A stretch of DNA of 64,000 bases from Owenia fusiformis (Eukaryota; Annelida; Polychaeta; Sabellida; Oweniidae). The stretch spans positions 48,501,885-48,565,884 of the forward strand of contig CAIIXF020000001.1 of assembly GCA_903813345.2 (NCBI GenBank), written 5' to 3'. Positions within the stretch are counted from its first letter, which is position 1. Every line of letters begins with the position of its first letter. The notes under the pieces are model-generated. The model did not search any database. It was not told where the DNA came from and was given only the letters and a program-made list of their open reading frames with translations. The position numbers were made by a program, and so were the translations under genes. Positions 51,501 through 59,687 of this stretch are shown in pieces.

Positions 51501-54500
51501 TCATAATTAAATAATCCAATATTTGTTTTTTTTAGTATGTGTGTCATAGAAGGTGAGAGTGTATCTTATCTCATTAAACATTTTCGCAATAATTTCTAAG
51601 TTTTATTCTAAAGACCATAAAAACAATGTATTTGTACATCAATAAAACATAATGTTTGAAACATAGCACAAGATGGAATTTAAAAACCAAAAAGTCATCT
51701 TTAAGTTTATTGAAGGAATGTTTGTACTTGATCATTAAAAAAATTCACTATAATTATTTTTTTCCTCAAAAAAGTTGGAATTATAAAACTTTCTTCAAGT
51801 CAGAAGAAGTATGTACAGTTGATATATAGACTAATACTAGTAGCCAATAATGAGCAGGAGCCTGTACTCTGCATCTCAGGGGTGAGAAGAAATGAGATGT
51901 CATGGTTTATCATGATATAATGAGATGTCATGGTTTATCATGATGTGTACTGTGAGTTAACACAGAGATAAATGAATTGAAGTAGCTTTAAAAAGTCTAC
52001 AACTCTGGGTGCATTGGAATGTGGCAATCCTCAAGAAAGTAAGAAAATGATGGCAACAAAACTCTACATACAAGTACAATTAAAGAGATTGTAACTCATT
52101 TATTCTTATCTATCCAGTTTATAATCATTTTATTCATATCTGAAGTCATTTGAGAGTGTGTTTCCCTCCTGGGAGAGTTCTTATCACGCTTCTCTTTGAT
52201 CATGGAAGTGCTATGCTTTATTGAAAGTTTTTATGTTCACTTTATTGTTAATATGCTGTACACATTTGCTCCCTAGATTGATGCGAAACGAATGAGGAAA
52301 GTATCTTCATTTGAGATAAGTTTAAAAATAAGATTCAAAGAGTGTATTTAAACTGATATCTAATGTTAAGAATTGTTAGAAGGAAATCTAATTATCTCAT
52401 TTTAAATTCACTGTCTAATTTCAATTCATCATGGATATGTATGCTTATAAGTTTGAAGTAGTTGTCTCATTGTTTTGCAGCATCAATTGTGGGTGTGTAT
52501 TGTGTTTATATAGGAGGTGGACCAACTGTTGAAGGTGCAGTGCAAGGGTCAGCTGCACACTGGTACCCAACCTCTCCTAATTGACATGTACACCCAGTGC
52601 ATGTTGGGGGAGACTGAGACGCTAGACATGTGTTTAGCTCACTGTCCAGCCCTGCGATTTCTTCATCTTTTGCATTGACCTCCCCTTGCAGTGTAGAGAT
52701 CTGAGCCTCTAAATCATCAGTGTTACATGTTTCACTGTTTTGCAGTGTTGCAATTTCTACATCTTTTGCAGCGACCACATCCTCCAGTGTTGCGATTTCT
52801 TCATTTTTTGCACTGACCTCCCCTTGCAGTGTAGAAATCTGAGCCTCTAAATCGTCAGTGTTACATGTTTCACTGTTTAACAAGTGCTCTTTGATCTGCA
52901 ACAAAGAGCTATAAGAAGTAAAGGTGTTTAAGTAAAAAACAAAGTCAGTGACCCACATTTTTTATGCCTGAATATGGAGCAGAATGATGTTAGGAAGATT
53001 CTAATACAAAAAATACACACTTTCACTTAAAGTGATTTTTAGGCCTAGGTAGCTGCAACCACCTTAATCACTGCAGTATGTGTACTTGTCAAATATATCA
53101 TACTGTACTTATTTTTTAATGACCAAAATTTGCTTGTCAAAGTTATTATTTCAGCTATTAAATATCACAGCCCTTTGAAATATCTGATTGTTAATATTTT
53201 AAAAATTTGTGCATTAGGCTATTAAGTTTGTGCACTTTAAAGATGTTTTACAATATCAAAAAATTTCAAGTATATTTACTGAATTTACCGTTTGGAAAAT
53301 TTTCAGTCCTCGAGGAGTCTTTAAGGAGGCTTCGTTTCCTAACAAATCCCAGATGTCTTTCCTTAATTGTTTTCTCAGTTCCTTTCTTTCGTCTCTGCTT
53401 AATTTTGTCCTAGCAAGGCTTCCATCAATGGCAATTGCCATAGCTACCACGAGGATTACACTGAAACGCATTCTGAAATGATATTTAGTCACATGTTCAT
53501 TCTTGTGATGTCAACAATAGCAGATAAGATTTGTACTTTTGATTGATATTAATTATTTTCATTTTTATTTAATTCAGAACATTAAAGTTAAGTGTAACAA
53601 ACAAATCAGCATGATTAACATGATTTCTTATATAAGTGTTTTATGGAGCGACAAACACGTTGTGTACACACAGCATGAAAAGAACAAATCATTTGGATTT
53701 ATTTTAAATTTTGGCGAATATGAATTTGTGAATTTTTCAAATTAGCCAAAGTAAAGTATGCCTCAATTAACCTGGTACAGAAAATAGCTTAGCTTCCAAA
53801 AAATCAAAAGTTGTTAAAAAGTTTTGCAATAAACTAACTTACCTTGATTATTGATTTGGTTCTCCTGTCAAGATTTAAAATCTTTGATCTCTTATCTTCT
53901 GTCTGTAAGGAATTGTCTCAAAACTCTACTCTTTTTATAGGCAAACTGAACATGTTTGATGTTAAAAAAGATTCATTTGAACTACTTACTTTATTTGTAG
54001 TTCTAATGATTTTTATCTTTTATTTCTTTCTTATTTTGAGAATTGATTATTTGAATATTGGGATAATTTGATCAAATGAAATCAAAACTGTTTCAATTGA
54101 TGAATCATTTATGGTTTAAGTGCTTTAGTATTCACTATTATGAAATCAGGAGTTATCTGATTAAGAATTGTGTAATGTTTCCAAAAATAAATAGACTATT
54201 GATTGTCATTCAATGGGGCATGTTTCTTGTTTTTCTTCAACAATTTGAATTTTTCAGCTTAGTTATTTGAATTAATGACAATCATATTTCAATAATTTGC
54301 TCTTTTTTATATTAACCTGGATTCTTAGTAATTTTGCATGTGAAGCCCATACCAAGAAAAGCAGCTGTATGACTTAAATATCCTATGGGAATTTTAAATG
54401 ATGTTGCCCCTTTAAATTCTGTGGAAACATATCACTTGTGTTTCTTTAGAACTGAGTCACTACATATCATATGCAGTGTTTTAAAGTTTGGGTTACTACA

Positions 54501-55899
54501 TTTCATATGCAGTGTTTTAAAGTTTGGGTTACAACATATCATATGCAGTGTTTTAAAGTTTGGGTTACTACATATCATATGTGGTCTTGGTTTGTTGGTG
54601 ATGAACACAAACATGGTTTATCTTTGTATCGCCAGTTTGATCTATCATGGGCTTTCAACTCTCTTGAAAGCCCATGGTCCTATTTTCATTTCCTAGCATC
54701 CTGATGCACCATACTACAGTATACTTTATATTTTACTCCAGTTCCCTCAGAGAATTTGATGAATGACTCTTCATGAATTATTATCCCACCGAATGAAGTT
54801 CGAGGGGGATATAGAAAAGCCGTCCGTCCGTTCGTCCATCCGTCTGTTTGTCCGTCTGTTTGTCCGTTCGTGTGTCCGGGCAATAACTCAAATACCGGTT
54901 GACGGATTCCATTCAAATTTTATAGGCTTATGCCTTATAGATGTAGGACCTCTGCTCGAGAAGGAATTTTCAATATGGCCGCTAAATTCAAAATGGCGGC
55001 TATTTTTCTGAAAAAATATAATCTTTGATAACTCAAAAACTAGTGGGTTGATTTGGTTCAAATTTTATATGCTGTTACCTGGGTACAAAGGAGCCTTGCT
55101 CAAGAAGACATTTTCAAGATGGCCCCCATATTTTAAAATGGCGGCCATTTTTTGTATAAAAACGTTATGTTTGATAACTCAAATACCATTGAATGGATTT
55201 GGTTCAAATTTTACATGCTGATGCCTAGGGACATTGGAGCTCTGCTTGAGAAGGGATTTTCAAGATGGCAGTTAAATTTCAAAATGCCCTCCATTTTTCA
55301 TAAAAGAATGTAACCTTTGATAACTCAAACACCAGATGGTTTCAGTTCAAATTTTTTTATGCTGATGCCTAGAGACAAAGAAGTTCTACTCAAGAAGATA
55401 TTTTTAAGATGGTCACTGAATTTCAAAATGTCCGCCATTTTTCATAAAAAACATGTAATCCTTTATAACTCAAGTACCAGTTTACGGATTTGGATTAAAT
55501 TGTATATGCTGATGCCTTGGGACAAGCTAAAGAAGAATTCTAAAGATGACAGCTGAATTTCAAAATGGCAACCATGTTTATAAAAACATAATCTTTGATA
55601 ATTCAAATACCAGTGGATGGATTTGGTTCAAATTTTATATGGCCGCTATTTATCAAAACATGTTTTGTTTGGTGGGATTTGCTACTCCGTGGAGTTGCTG
55701 TTTTTCTAGTTACAGAACCCAATAACCTCATTTTTGTTACAACAAAAAATGTTGACCATCATATTTGATTACCCTAGCCTGAACATAATATGTAATATTC
55801 AGAATAATAACATGCTTCTACATTCTATTTCCAGAGAGGGTGCGGCAGATCCAAGAAAAACTAGAGGAATTTATAGATGCACTTAACAAGGAGAAGTAA
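15576..55899 (+). CDS. OPA1: OPA1, mitochondrial dynamin-like GTPase, 28 coding exons
   Basis: Inner-membrane GTPase for mitochondrial fusion and cristae shape. Exons: 15576-15583, 15843-16173, 16385-16516, 16731-16824, 17994-18032 (optional), 18809-18900, 20396-20452, 20612-20719, 21011-21097, 21387-21463, 21832-22024, 22237-22308, 22469-22568, 22765-22895, 24556-24701, 31488-31603, 33835-33899, 34181-34257, 36150-36242, 36670-36742, 37711-37866, 38122-38230, 38831-38964, 39350-39436, 47518-47634, 47795-47888, 48443-48553, 55835-55899. The total is 2964 nt, 987 residues; all phases agree. Order: basic targeting region, membrane segment near residues 95-113 ([16 protein letters not shown]), coiled coil (exons 7-8), then the GTPase domain with G1 GDQSSGKTS 321-329, G2 threonine in MMTRSP, G3 DLPG 424-427 and G4 TKVD 493-496, then the dynamin stalk and a C-terminal coiled coil. 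The 8-nt first coding exon (ATG TTG AG) is inferred from phase and donor GTGAGC and is the least certain part. Confidence 0.95.
17148..17602. mobile_element. Foldback MITE in OPA1 intron 4
   Basis: The left end 'tacagggtgaggtaaaaaag' followed by 'gtaacccaaa' is matched in reverse complement by the right end, near 'tttgggttaccttttttggc' and 'ttatcctgta'. The arms continue inward with 'catgttcaatgttctttcat' against 'atgaaagatcattgaac', and 'tctgaccattttacaaaaca' against 'ttttgtaaaatgg'. It is about 450 bp with no open frame. The 'acagggtg' end resembles Tc1/mariner-type termini. Confidence 0.7.
17994..18032 (+). other. OPA1: Candidate 39-nt cassette exon of OPA1
   Basis: Acceptor 'gctgatttttcag' before 17994 and donor 'ATAG/gtgtgt' after 18032. 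It is exactly 13 codons, phase 1 at both ends, and encodes (G)[13 protein letters not shown] between exons 4 and 6. Those exons also join in frame without it (GAA G + AT), giving 974 residues. Vertebrate OPA1 has alternatively spliced exons in the same part of the protein, between the membrane segment and the coiled coil. The donor is weak, which fits optional use. Confidence 0.55.
19212..19822 (+). mobile_element. 'TTATCCCAACGAACGAAG' repeat element in OPA1 intron 6
   Basis: Starts 'ttatcccaacgaacgaagtt' and 'cggtagggatatag', followed by a (tccg)n stretch. It ends about 19796-19835 with 'cgttgggatttgctactccg' and 'cggagttgcc'. The interior contains 'aagatggccgcca' and 'tcaaaatggc' blocks and 'ataactcaaatac' near the start. 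Inverted CCCAACGAAC/GTTCGTTGGG termini define it. No coding capacity. Confidence 0.7.
23597..24492. mobile_element. Foldback element with triplicated terminal motif, OPA1 intron 14
   Basis: The left end has three tandem near-copies of 'acttgtacccaagacaa' (about 23600-23655). The right end has three in inverted orientation, 'gttgtcttgggtac' (about 24435-24490). The interior is about 780 bp, strongly AT-rich, without open frames. The termini are direct repeats within an inverted repeat, an arrangement typical of foldback elements. Confidence 0.75.
25152..28975 (-). CDS. Ficolin-like secreted lectin: coiled coil, long collagen region, fibrinogen-like domain
   Basis: Exons (minus): 28975-28712, 28569-27654, 25801-25152; phases 0 then 1; 1830 nt, 609 residues. 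Residues 1-20 are a signal peptide ([18 protein letters not shown]). Residues about 45-88 form a heptad-rich coiled coil ([20 protein letters not shown]). Exon 2 is about 300 residues of Gly-X-Y, mostly 9-residue units GDQGTAGPK, with Gly replaced in three places (GIARPK, GTAALK, GSQRPK). Exon 3 is a fibrinogen-related domain (about 398-609): [14 protein letters not shown], then [16 protein letters not shown], then [14 protein letters not shown], the acidic site expected to bind calcium, then GAWWYDYC. Ficolins bind acetylated or carbohydrate ligands and act in innate recognition; that role here is inferred. The gene is nested antisense in OPA1 intron 15. The collagen part is much longer than in vertebrate ficolins. 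Confidence 0.88.
25970..26690. mobile_element. Foldback element in the ficolin-like gene's second intron
   Basis: The left side ('catgtgcagtatggcaagtg', then 'tttcaccatgagtac', then 'acaatatgttttctttcaag') pairs with the right side ('cacttgccatactgcacatg', 'actcatggtgaaagatatga', 'acatattgtttcaataaaag'). The arms are about 130 bp with a middle of about 450 bp. No open frame was seen. Confidence 0.75.
27654..28569 (-). repeat. 27-bp coding minisatellite (collagen Gly-X-Y exon)
   Basis: About 33 tandem units of 27 bp encoding GDQGTAGPK with small changes (T/I/V/K at one position, A/G/S elsewhere). It is contained wholly within one exon of the ficolin-like gene. Long open frames also occur in other frames because the unit has no stop codon on either strand; those are shadows. 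Confidence 0.95.
29014..29019 (-). promoter_or_regulatory. TATA box of the ficolin-like gene
   Basis: TATAAA on the minus strand about 40 bp upstream of the start codon at 28975. A transcription start about 25-30 bp downstream would leave a very short 5' UTR. The distance is right but the motif is common in AT-rich DNA. Confidence 0.45.
29133..30445 (+). mobile_element. 'TTATCCCATCGAACGAAG' repeat element, largest copy
   Basis: Starts 'ttatcccatcgaacgaagtt' and 'cggagggatatag' with a long (tccg)n run, and ends near 30400-30440 with 'gttcgatgggattcgctacg' and 'ctttggcgttgcc'. The interior has about six units of about 125-130 bp: 'aaatggccgccattttaacg', 'actataactcgaaaagtagt', 'gattttgttcatatttggta', 'acacttttggtagaaggcgg'. 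It sits in OPA1 intron 15, just upstream of the nested lectin gene. Terminal inversion CCCATCGAAC/GTTCGATGGG is clear; no coding frame. Confidence 0.8.
32335..32440 (+). repeat. tRNA-like sequence, probable SINE head
   Basis: 'gctctgtagctcaagtggtt' fits a polymerase III A box and 'ggttcggtgac' a B box at tRNA-like spacing, with an anticodon-loop-like 'catgtaa' (threonine-type). The acceptor stem is not convincing, so this is not called a functional tRNA. A diverged relative is at about 40690-40770, in similar flanking sequence (…tatatatg…ttgatgtga…gggtca…). Confidence 0.4.
32588..32968. mobile_element. MITE with TTACCCTTTGC…GCAGGGTAA termini
   Basis: Left end 'ttaccctttgcattcgtttg' and right end 'ctctgcacgcagggtaa' are inverted. 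The interior is GC-richer than the intron around it. A short second copy lies at 63612-63690 with 'catttgcattcgttcgactt' at one end and 'actatgcgcgcggggtaag' at the other, missing most of the middle. Located in OPA1 intron 16. Confidence 0.6.
34328..34500. repeat. Dispersed repeat fragment
   Basis: A stretch with 'gggttcac', 'ttttgaaagaatttttagcc' and 'ccctggctacgggcatgacc' is matched by about 40190-40345, which has 'ggggttcacgtcatttgacc' and 'ttttgaaagaatttttggcc'. Both are in OPA1 introns, in the same orientation. The class is unknown. Confidence 0.45.
36243..36343 (+). repeat. 17-bp tandem array starting at the OPA1 exon 19 donor
   Basis: Six units of 16-17 bp begin exactly at the intron's first base: 'gtaagataacaaacatt', 'gtgctataatagacatt', 'gtaagataacagttat', 'gtaggataacagacatt', 'gtatgataacagacatt', 'gtaagataacagatatt'. 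Every unit begins with GT and four have donor-like starts. Exon 19 ends in phase 2 (GG), so use of any later copy would read GGG TAA and stop. Confidence 0.85.
36480..36597 (+). mobile_element. Short internally deleted copy of the 'TCCCATCGAACGAA' element
   Basis: Begins 'atcccatcgaacgaaattcg' and ends 'gatgggatttgctacgcttt' with 'ggcattgc'. Only about 115 bp remain, so the 'aaaatggcggcc' interior has been lost. In OPA1 intron 19. Confidence 0.65.
36800..37455 (+). mobile_element. Degenerate copy of the same element family
   Basis: Contains 'ggaaaaaaactcaaatacta', 'gtggatggatttttcatatt' and 'tatgggacttgttactccat' followed by 'ggagctgccatt', matching the body and end of the 19.2-kb copy. The start is eroded. 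In OPA1 intron 20. Confidence 0.5.
40427..45259 (-). CDS. Cytochrome P450, clan-2 (CYP2-like)
   Basis: Membrane-bound haem monooxygenase of the endoplasmic reticulum. Exons (minus): 45259-44344, 43997-43928, 43812-43599, 41509-41350, 40608-40427; 1542 nt, 513 residues, all phases consistent. There is an N-terminal membrane anchor (about 13-32) and proline hinge LPPGPPP from residue 39. The C-helix has WKEQR. The I-helix has AGTDTT 319-324 and the ExxR motif is EAQR 376-379. '[13 protein letters not shown]' and '[13 protein letters not shown]' precede the haem loop [11 protein letters not shown], with the ligand at C458. Substrate cannot be told. A 5' UTR exon ends at 46387 (AAG/gtaagt) and joins an acceptor before 45264. 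Two splice acceptors carry large tandem arrays. The gene is nested antisense in OPA1 intron 24. Confidence 0.92.
41484..42880 (-). repeat. 55-57-bp tandem array of the P450 exon 4 acceptor
   Basis: About 26 units. On the minus strand each reads TATATTTCAG followed by (A/G)A(A/G)TACAT(T/C)TA(T/C)CC and ACCAAGAACAACCTTCCA, i.e. the end of the intron, the acceptor AG and about 39 nt of exon 4. The real exon is the last copy (exon starts 41509). The next two acceptors, at 41566 and 41623, are 57 bp apart and in frame without stops. Further copies have a 55-bp period, read FHN-L-stop or shift frame, and would not make protein. Confidence 0.95.
42925..43545. mobile_element. Foldback element in P450 intron 3
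   Basis: Inverted ends 'ttaaaggaacattcctggcc' and 'ggccaggaatgttcctttaa'. The arms continue with 'tatactttccatatttagca' against 'tgctaaatatggaaagtata', and 'gaagtgatgtcatcgactct' against 'agagtcgatgacatcacttc'. The arms are about 240 bp with a short middle. No coding frame. Confidence 0.85.
44022..44165. mobile_element. Short foldback MITE in P450 intron 1
   Basis: Left 'tacagagtgacccaaaaac' is opposed by right 'tttggtcactctctgta'. Only about 140 bp long and weakly paired inside. Confidence 0.45.
45264..45890 (-). repeat. Tandem array derived from the P450 5' UTR intron acceptor
   Basis: About 10 units of about 60 bp. On the minus strand each contains TTCATTTCAG/ACAAAATG and TTCATTCTAG/AAAGGATG. 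The real acceptor reads TTCATTCCAG/ACAATATG, with the start codon four bases into the exon. The array fills the end of the 5' UTR intron next to that acceptor. The true acceptor is the last copy on the transcript. Confidence 0.8.
46077..46222. mobile_element. Small hairpin element
   Basis: 'caactgcaaggggagtaagt' on the left pairs with 'acttactccctgtgatcaac' on the right, and 'cctctaatattgttatattc' with 'agaatattagagagg'. About 145 bp, located in the 5' UTR intron of the P450 gene. Confidence 0.55.
46388..46500 (-). promoter_or_regulatory. Probable 5' UTR exon and promoter of the P450 gene
   Basis: A strong donor (AGAAG/GTAAGT) sits at 46387/46386 on the minus strand and fits the lone acceptor in front of the P450 start codon. 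The exon would extend upstream from 46387. A TCTAAAAACT stretch near 46455-46465 could serve as a weak TATA element. The transcription start itself is not determined. Confidence 0.4.
47270..47445 (-). repeat. Single-arm relative of the 13.5-14.5 kb foldback
   Basis: Shares 'tttgaatttctcaaaaattg', 'aattgagctagaagcttcaa', 'cattttaaagctcttttctt' and 'gggtgcgattgcaccc' with the arms of the large foldback at 13478-14502. Only one arm is present. It lies just upstream of OPA1 exon 25. Confidence 0.6.
47889..48290 (+). repeat. 40-bp tandem array of the OPA1 exon 26 donor junction
   Basis: About ten 40-bp units, each a copy of the last 34 nt of exon 26 plus GTAAGC ('…caagtcatgaacaatgaag/gtaagc'). 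Junction copies fall at 47889 (real), 47929, 47969, 48009, 48049, 48089, 48129, 48169, about 48215 and about 48255. Intact GT and mutated AT donors alternate from the second copy on, an 80-bp higher-order unit. Extending exon 26 to the second donor would read GGT AAG CAA TGC CCT TAG, a stop. Confidence 0.92.
49125..49593. mobile_element. Foldback element in OPA1 intron 27
   Basis: Left 'ccggaatagcctgactacgg', 'taaagtcagatatcgttgtc' and 'acaaatggcggacataacc' pair with right 'ggttatgtccgccatttgtg', 'acaactatatctgactttac' and 'cgttgtcaggctattccgg'. The arms are about 75 bp, the middle about 310 bp, with no open frame. Confidence 0.85.
50815..51355. mobile_element. Foldback element, arms about 200 bp, OPA1 intron 27
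   Basis: Left 'attaatcactgttccacatc', 'gaacttcctggttacgaatt' and 'caagttgcagattataattt' pair with right 'gtggaacagtgattaat', 'cgtatccaggaagttc' and 'aaatcataatctgcaacttg'. A long non-autonomous inverted-repeat element. 'caatgtaacaaaa'-type blocks occur on both sides of the loop. Confidence 0.8.
52506..53471 (-). CDS. Small secreted coiled-coil protein with Cys-rich C-terminus
   Basis: Not recognised. Coding exons (minus): 53471-53289 and 52895-52506, phase 0, 190 residues. Acceptor AG lies one base before the start codon, and a 5' UTR exon ends at 53843 (CAAG/gtaagt). Residues 1-22 form a signal peptide ([20 protein letters not shown]). A basic helical stretch follows ([20 protein letters not shown]). 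Exon 3 encodes two tandem 46-residue units starting [16 protein letters not shown], heptad-like and probably coiled coil. The tail has clustered Cys ([16 protein letters not shown]), then Pro-rich PSTVGPPPI. The one Cys in each repeat suggests disulphide-linked oligomers; that is inference. It is nested antisense in OPA1 intron 27 with its own TATA box. Confidence 0.8.
53931..53939 (-). promoter_or_regulatory. TATA box of the secreted coiled-coil gene
   Basis: TATAAAAAG on the minus strand, placed to start transcription at about 53905. That would give a 5' UTR exon of about 60 nt ending at the donor 53843/53842. Motif, spacing and donor agree with one another. Confidence 0.65.
54466..54592. 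repeat. 36-bp minisatellite, about 3.5 copies
   Basis: Repeats of 'tgcagtgttttaaagtttgg' plus 'gttactacatatcata'. In OPA1 intron 27, not next to a splice site. Confidence 0.85.
54778..55706 (+). mobile_element. 'TTATCCCACCGAATGAAG' repeat element with about 100-bp internal units
   Basis: Starts 'ttatcccaccgaatgaagtt' and 'cgagggggatatag', followed by (tccg)n and 'ataactcaaataccggttga'. It ends 'tttggtgggatttgctactc' and 'cgtggagttgct'. Six internal units contain 'gataactcaaa', 'tggattt(g/a)gttcaaatttt', 'atgctgatgcct' and 'caaaatggcggcca'. In OPA1 intron 27, 130 bp before the last exon. Confidence 0.75.
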
Positions 55900-56475
55900 A
55901 ATCAATTGAGAAGACCTCATGAGCTGCAAGGCAATTTCTGCAAATATACCATTTTACAAATAACAATTTCAGTCTGATTTGTGAGACTCTAAATTAAAGA
56001 AACGGTTAAGTGAAATGTTTAGGAATCATTTACAAGAGGCTTTATCTGGAGGACAAAGGCAAGACTTTTGTTTCTGGTGTCTGTGTTGAGAAAATTTTAA
56101 TTTCCAAATACATAATCATGTATTGTACGAGTATGTGTCGTAAACTTAATGTACTATAAGTAACATGTTTTTCTACTTCAATCAAACCTGAGCAATAGAA
56201 TTCACATTGTGGATGGTCTAACACTTTACATCAAATTATAAATGGTTTTATGCTTTTATTGCATGGGGAATATAGATTGCACCATTTAGTGTTATCCAAT
56301 TAATATTTTCTTTGACAGGATAATAGTTCTAGATTATATTATCCAATTCCAAGCTAAAAATTGGAGTTCTATTGCCTTTTGTTTGAGAAACTATGAATAT
56401 GTTTGAATAACATTAAAGTGGACAGTTTTGAAATTAGTGAATATTTATTGAACGATGACTGGATGTTCTCAGTAG

Positions 56476-56481
56476 AATAAA
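56476..56481 (+). terminator. OPA1: Polyadenylation signal of OPA1
   Basis: AATAAA about 580 nt after the OPA1 stop codon (55897-55899). It is the first canonical hexamer I found in the 3' flank, giving a 3' UTR of roughly 600 nt. Confidence 0.55.
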
Positions 56482-57654
56482 GATTAAATGCTTTATGCAT
56501 AATTAATAACTCAATGAAGTGTTATTACTTGTATGCTGTCACGCAATTAATGAACCAGGCATATAAACTCGCATCGGTGGGCTGTCGTGATTATATACTG
56601 TCTGTATGTTAGTCTGTCTGTCCAGCCATCCATCTATGATAGAAAATCGTATGGTTCGTGCATTATAAAATTCAATTCAATTGAATATTTTCATCTCCCA
56701 AATAGATAATACATGTACAAGGCCATAATTTTGTTTATAAATGGCATCTCAAAAGCCCACTTTGTTCAAAAATGGTGGCAATTTACATTGATATATTTAT
56801 AACTAATCAACCAATATATTTTATACCAAATACATTAATACAATGTCAAAAGGGTCAATGGCATCTTCTCAAATTGTGCAAATCGCGAATATTAATATAC
56901 ATACGCTGTACTTAAAAATGACAAAACAGATGAAACTCTGGCATCAGTAAAATAATCACTAAAATTACAAAATTTGTAAAATCTAAGAACCTTGACCAAT
57001 TGTGCATTAGTTGGGTGTAATCAAGGGTGTTACAATACCCGGGAATTTATCGGTTCGTGCAGTACTTGTTTGTGATAGCACCCTCTGTAGGTCACTTAAT
57101 AGCCTAATAGCCTATAGTAATAATATTGGATAATCACATTTATGCGTGCGCGCTCAGCTCATCCACTGAACGAAACGCCACTTCCCGCTGAAATCACCGG
57201 GTATTGATTTTTCCCTTGGTTTAATATGTTGGTTACTTGAATGTATAAAGAAACACTCATTAATATTGTCACCCTCTTATGAATGAACAAATCAGCTGTA
57301 TAATGACATGAATCCTTGGACGGATGTGAATCCAATCTATCTAGACCAATTAGCTTAATTGGAATACTCAAGAGATAGATAATATTTGATTTAAAGTATC
57401 ATGCGTGCATAATCAAATTAGATTTGTATCAGAATGAAGAGGAATTTTCTAATGTCTATAGTTCTATTCTAACCTACACTTATGAAATATAACATTAACT
57501 AGCATGTGGCTCTGAGGCTGCATGCTGCCATCATGTATATACTTTAAGTTACATGCTGGTTGCCAAAATGTGGCTCTGGGGCTGTGTTGCTGCTGGAAAA
57601 TATACAAAATGTTTATAATGAACAATTGATTTGAACAATTGATATCTCATTTTT

Positions 57655-58340
57655 CAAATATAAAATTTTCCGACCACCTGTAACTTCCAATAACGTAACA
57701 AATACTGTTTAGACTGATTTCAATTTTTTTTCAAAATCATATACAAGTTTCAGAAGTTCAAATCTGACTGAAGATTTAAGATTTGACCTTCATTGACCTT
57801 TTCAAGGTAAAAAAAGGGTTTACGAATGGTGGTTGGCGTCTGTAACAAATTGTAACAAATTCTTACAACTTCCAATAACATTACAAATACTGTTTAGACT
57901 GACTTCAATTTTTTTCAAAATCATCTACATGTTTTCAGAAGTTCAAATCTGACTTTAGATTTAAGATTTGACCTTCATTGACCTTTTCAAGGTAAAAAAA
58001 GGTTTACGAATGGTGGTTGGCGTCTGTAACAAATTCATACAACTTCCAAATCATTTTTCATAATCGTCATCATAATTTTTTCAGAAGTTCAAAGCTGATT
58101 TAATATTTAATATTTGACCTTCAATGACCCTTAGAAGGTCAAAAAGGTTAAAAAAAAGGGTCAAAAAGGTCTTTTTTTTGTTTCAAATTGATTAATTTTT
58201 TTTTCAAAATCATCTACGAGTTCTCAGAAGTTCAAATCTGACTATAGATTTGAGATTTGACCTTCAATGACCTTCTCAAGGTCAAAAAGGTTAAAGAGGT
58301 GTTTTTCAACTTGCTTCAAATTACTAATTTTTTAATAAAT
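57655..58340. repeat. Direct repeats of 120-180 bp
   Basis: Three to four copies sharing 'gaagttcaaatctgact', 'agatttgaccttcattgacc', 'ttttcaaggt' and 'acgaatggtggttggcgtct' with 'gtaacaaatt'. Copies become less alike to the right. No protein frame. The 'ggttggcgtctgtaacaaat' part links them to the dispersed repeat seen at 5.8, 31.7, 39.8 and 58.7 kb. Confidence 0.75.
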
Positions 58341-59687
58341 CACCTACTTCTTTTTGCCAAAAAAAACTTTCAGTGTTGTTAGGTGTTCACTACAGAGAGG
58401 GTAATTTAGAGGTTAGAGGTCTATAGTTGGGGCAACTCAGTAGTCACCACGCTTAAAGTTTCAAAGGGACAATGGCTCTAATTGTCATCCCAAATAAGAC
58501 TTGAATTCTTAACGACACGACACGTCGTAACTTACATGATCAATTGACTTGGACAAAAACCTTTCTTTTCTGCACTTATTGTAGCATGGAAAACCCGTTC
58601 ATGAAGAAACTAAATTGGTTTTTAAATTGAAATATGTCCAATTCGATTTTATGTCACCACTAGAAGTGGAATATTTCACCAACTTTTTTATGGATGGTGT
58701 TCGGCGTTTGGCGTCTGTAACAAATGGCAGATAGTGATGTTTTGCATGTTAATGCCTTGTTTCAAATTTGAACAATTGTACTGCTGACAAGATGACGAAT
58801 TATTTTACTTTGTACAATTTTATTTTTATTTTCATGAACCATCAAATACATGAAAAAGAGTTGAAATAAAGTTTGTGTTTAGTCATATATATATAATAAG
58901 CAATACAGTCTATACATTACAATGCATCATGAATACATCAAGGGAATATCACAGCATTACATCTTTCAGATCTTAAATATCTTATCAGTTAATTTGAAGT
59001 TTGGTCCCTTGTTCCGAGCCAGTCTTCATTACAAAACACTCCATGACTTCAATCAACTACATTCCCGTAGATAGTAACTTTCTCCACAATTAATTGATTA
59101 AATGTACTTTATTTATTCTCTATAATGAAATAAAGCTGCGTTTCCTTACATCCCTCTGGTCCTACTGTAGGAGCCTTTAGTAAAATACATTTTAATGATA
59201 CAGGAAGGATATTTTTCATGTTTTATATTACTAGGTAGTAGGTACCACTAGCATACTAGACTAGTATTTGCAAAAGTACGAATCTAATGATACGAGATAT
59301 GCGGGCTACAATTCTCACTTTGCTTGAGTAACGTTTTGCACCTCTGAAATGTCAATGGTCAAGTTGAGACCGTAACTAATTAAAATTAAAAAATATGTTA
59401 ATTTCAGGGTTCATAAAGCAATCACCAGAGGTCAGTAATATTTCCTCCATATTTTAAAACATTGAACTCCGCTTCTTAAAGGTTATATGTAAGTTTCCTT
59501 CCATAATGCTATGCCCATGAAAAATCTCTGCATTAATTTCTCTTTCAAAGATGAGTACATGATAGTAGTATTTAAGTTATTCATTTTATAGTTGACTAGC
59601 GGGACTATTTTGGGGTCTCAGTGTGGTTCTGTACTAAGATGTTTCACTTGGCGCTTTCTGGTACTTAAGATCAATGGTATATTACAG

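Noticed and set aside
54650-54682. Short hairpin 'catgggctttcaa…ttgaaagcccatg' as a microRNA
   Set aside because: The arms are only 13 bp, too short for a pre-miRNA stem, and nothing else supports it.
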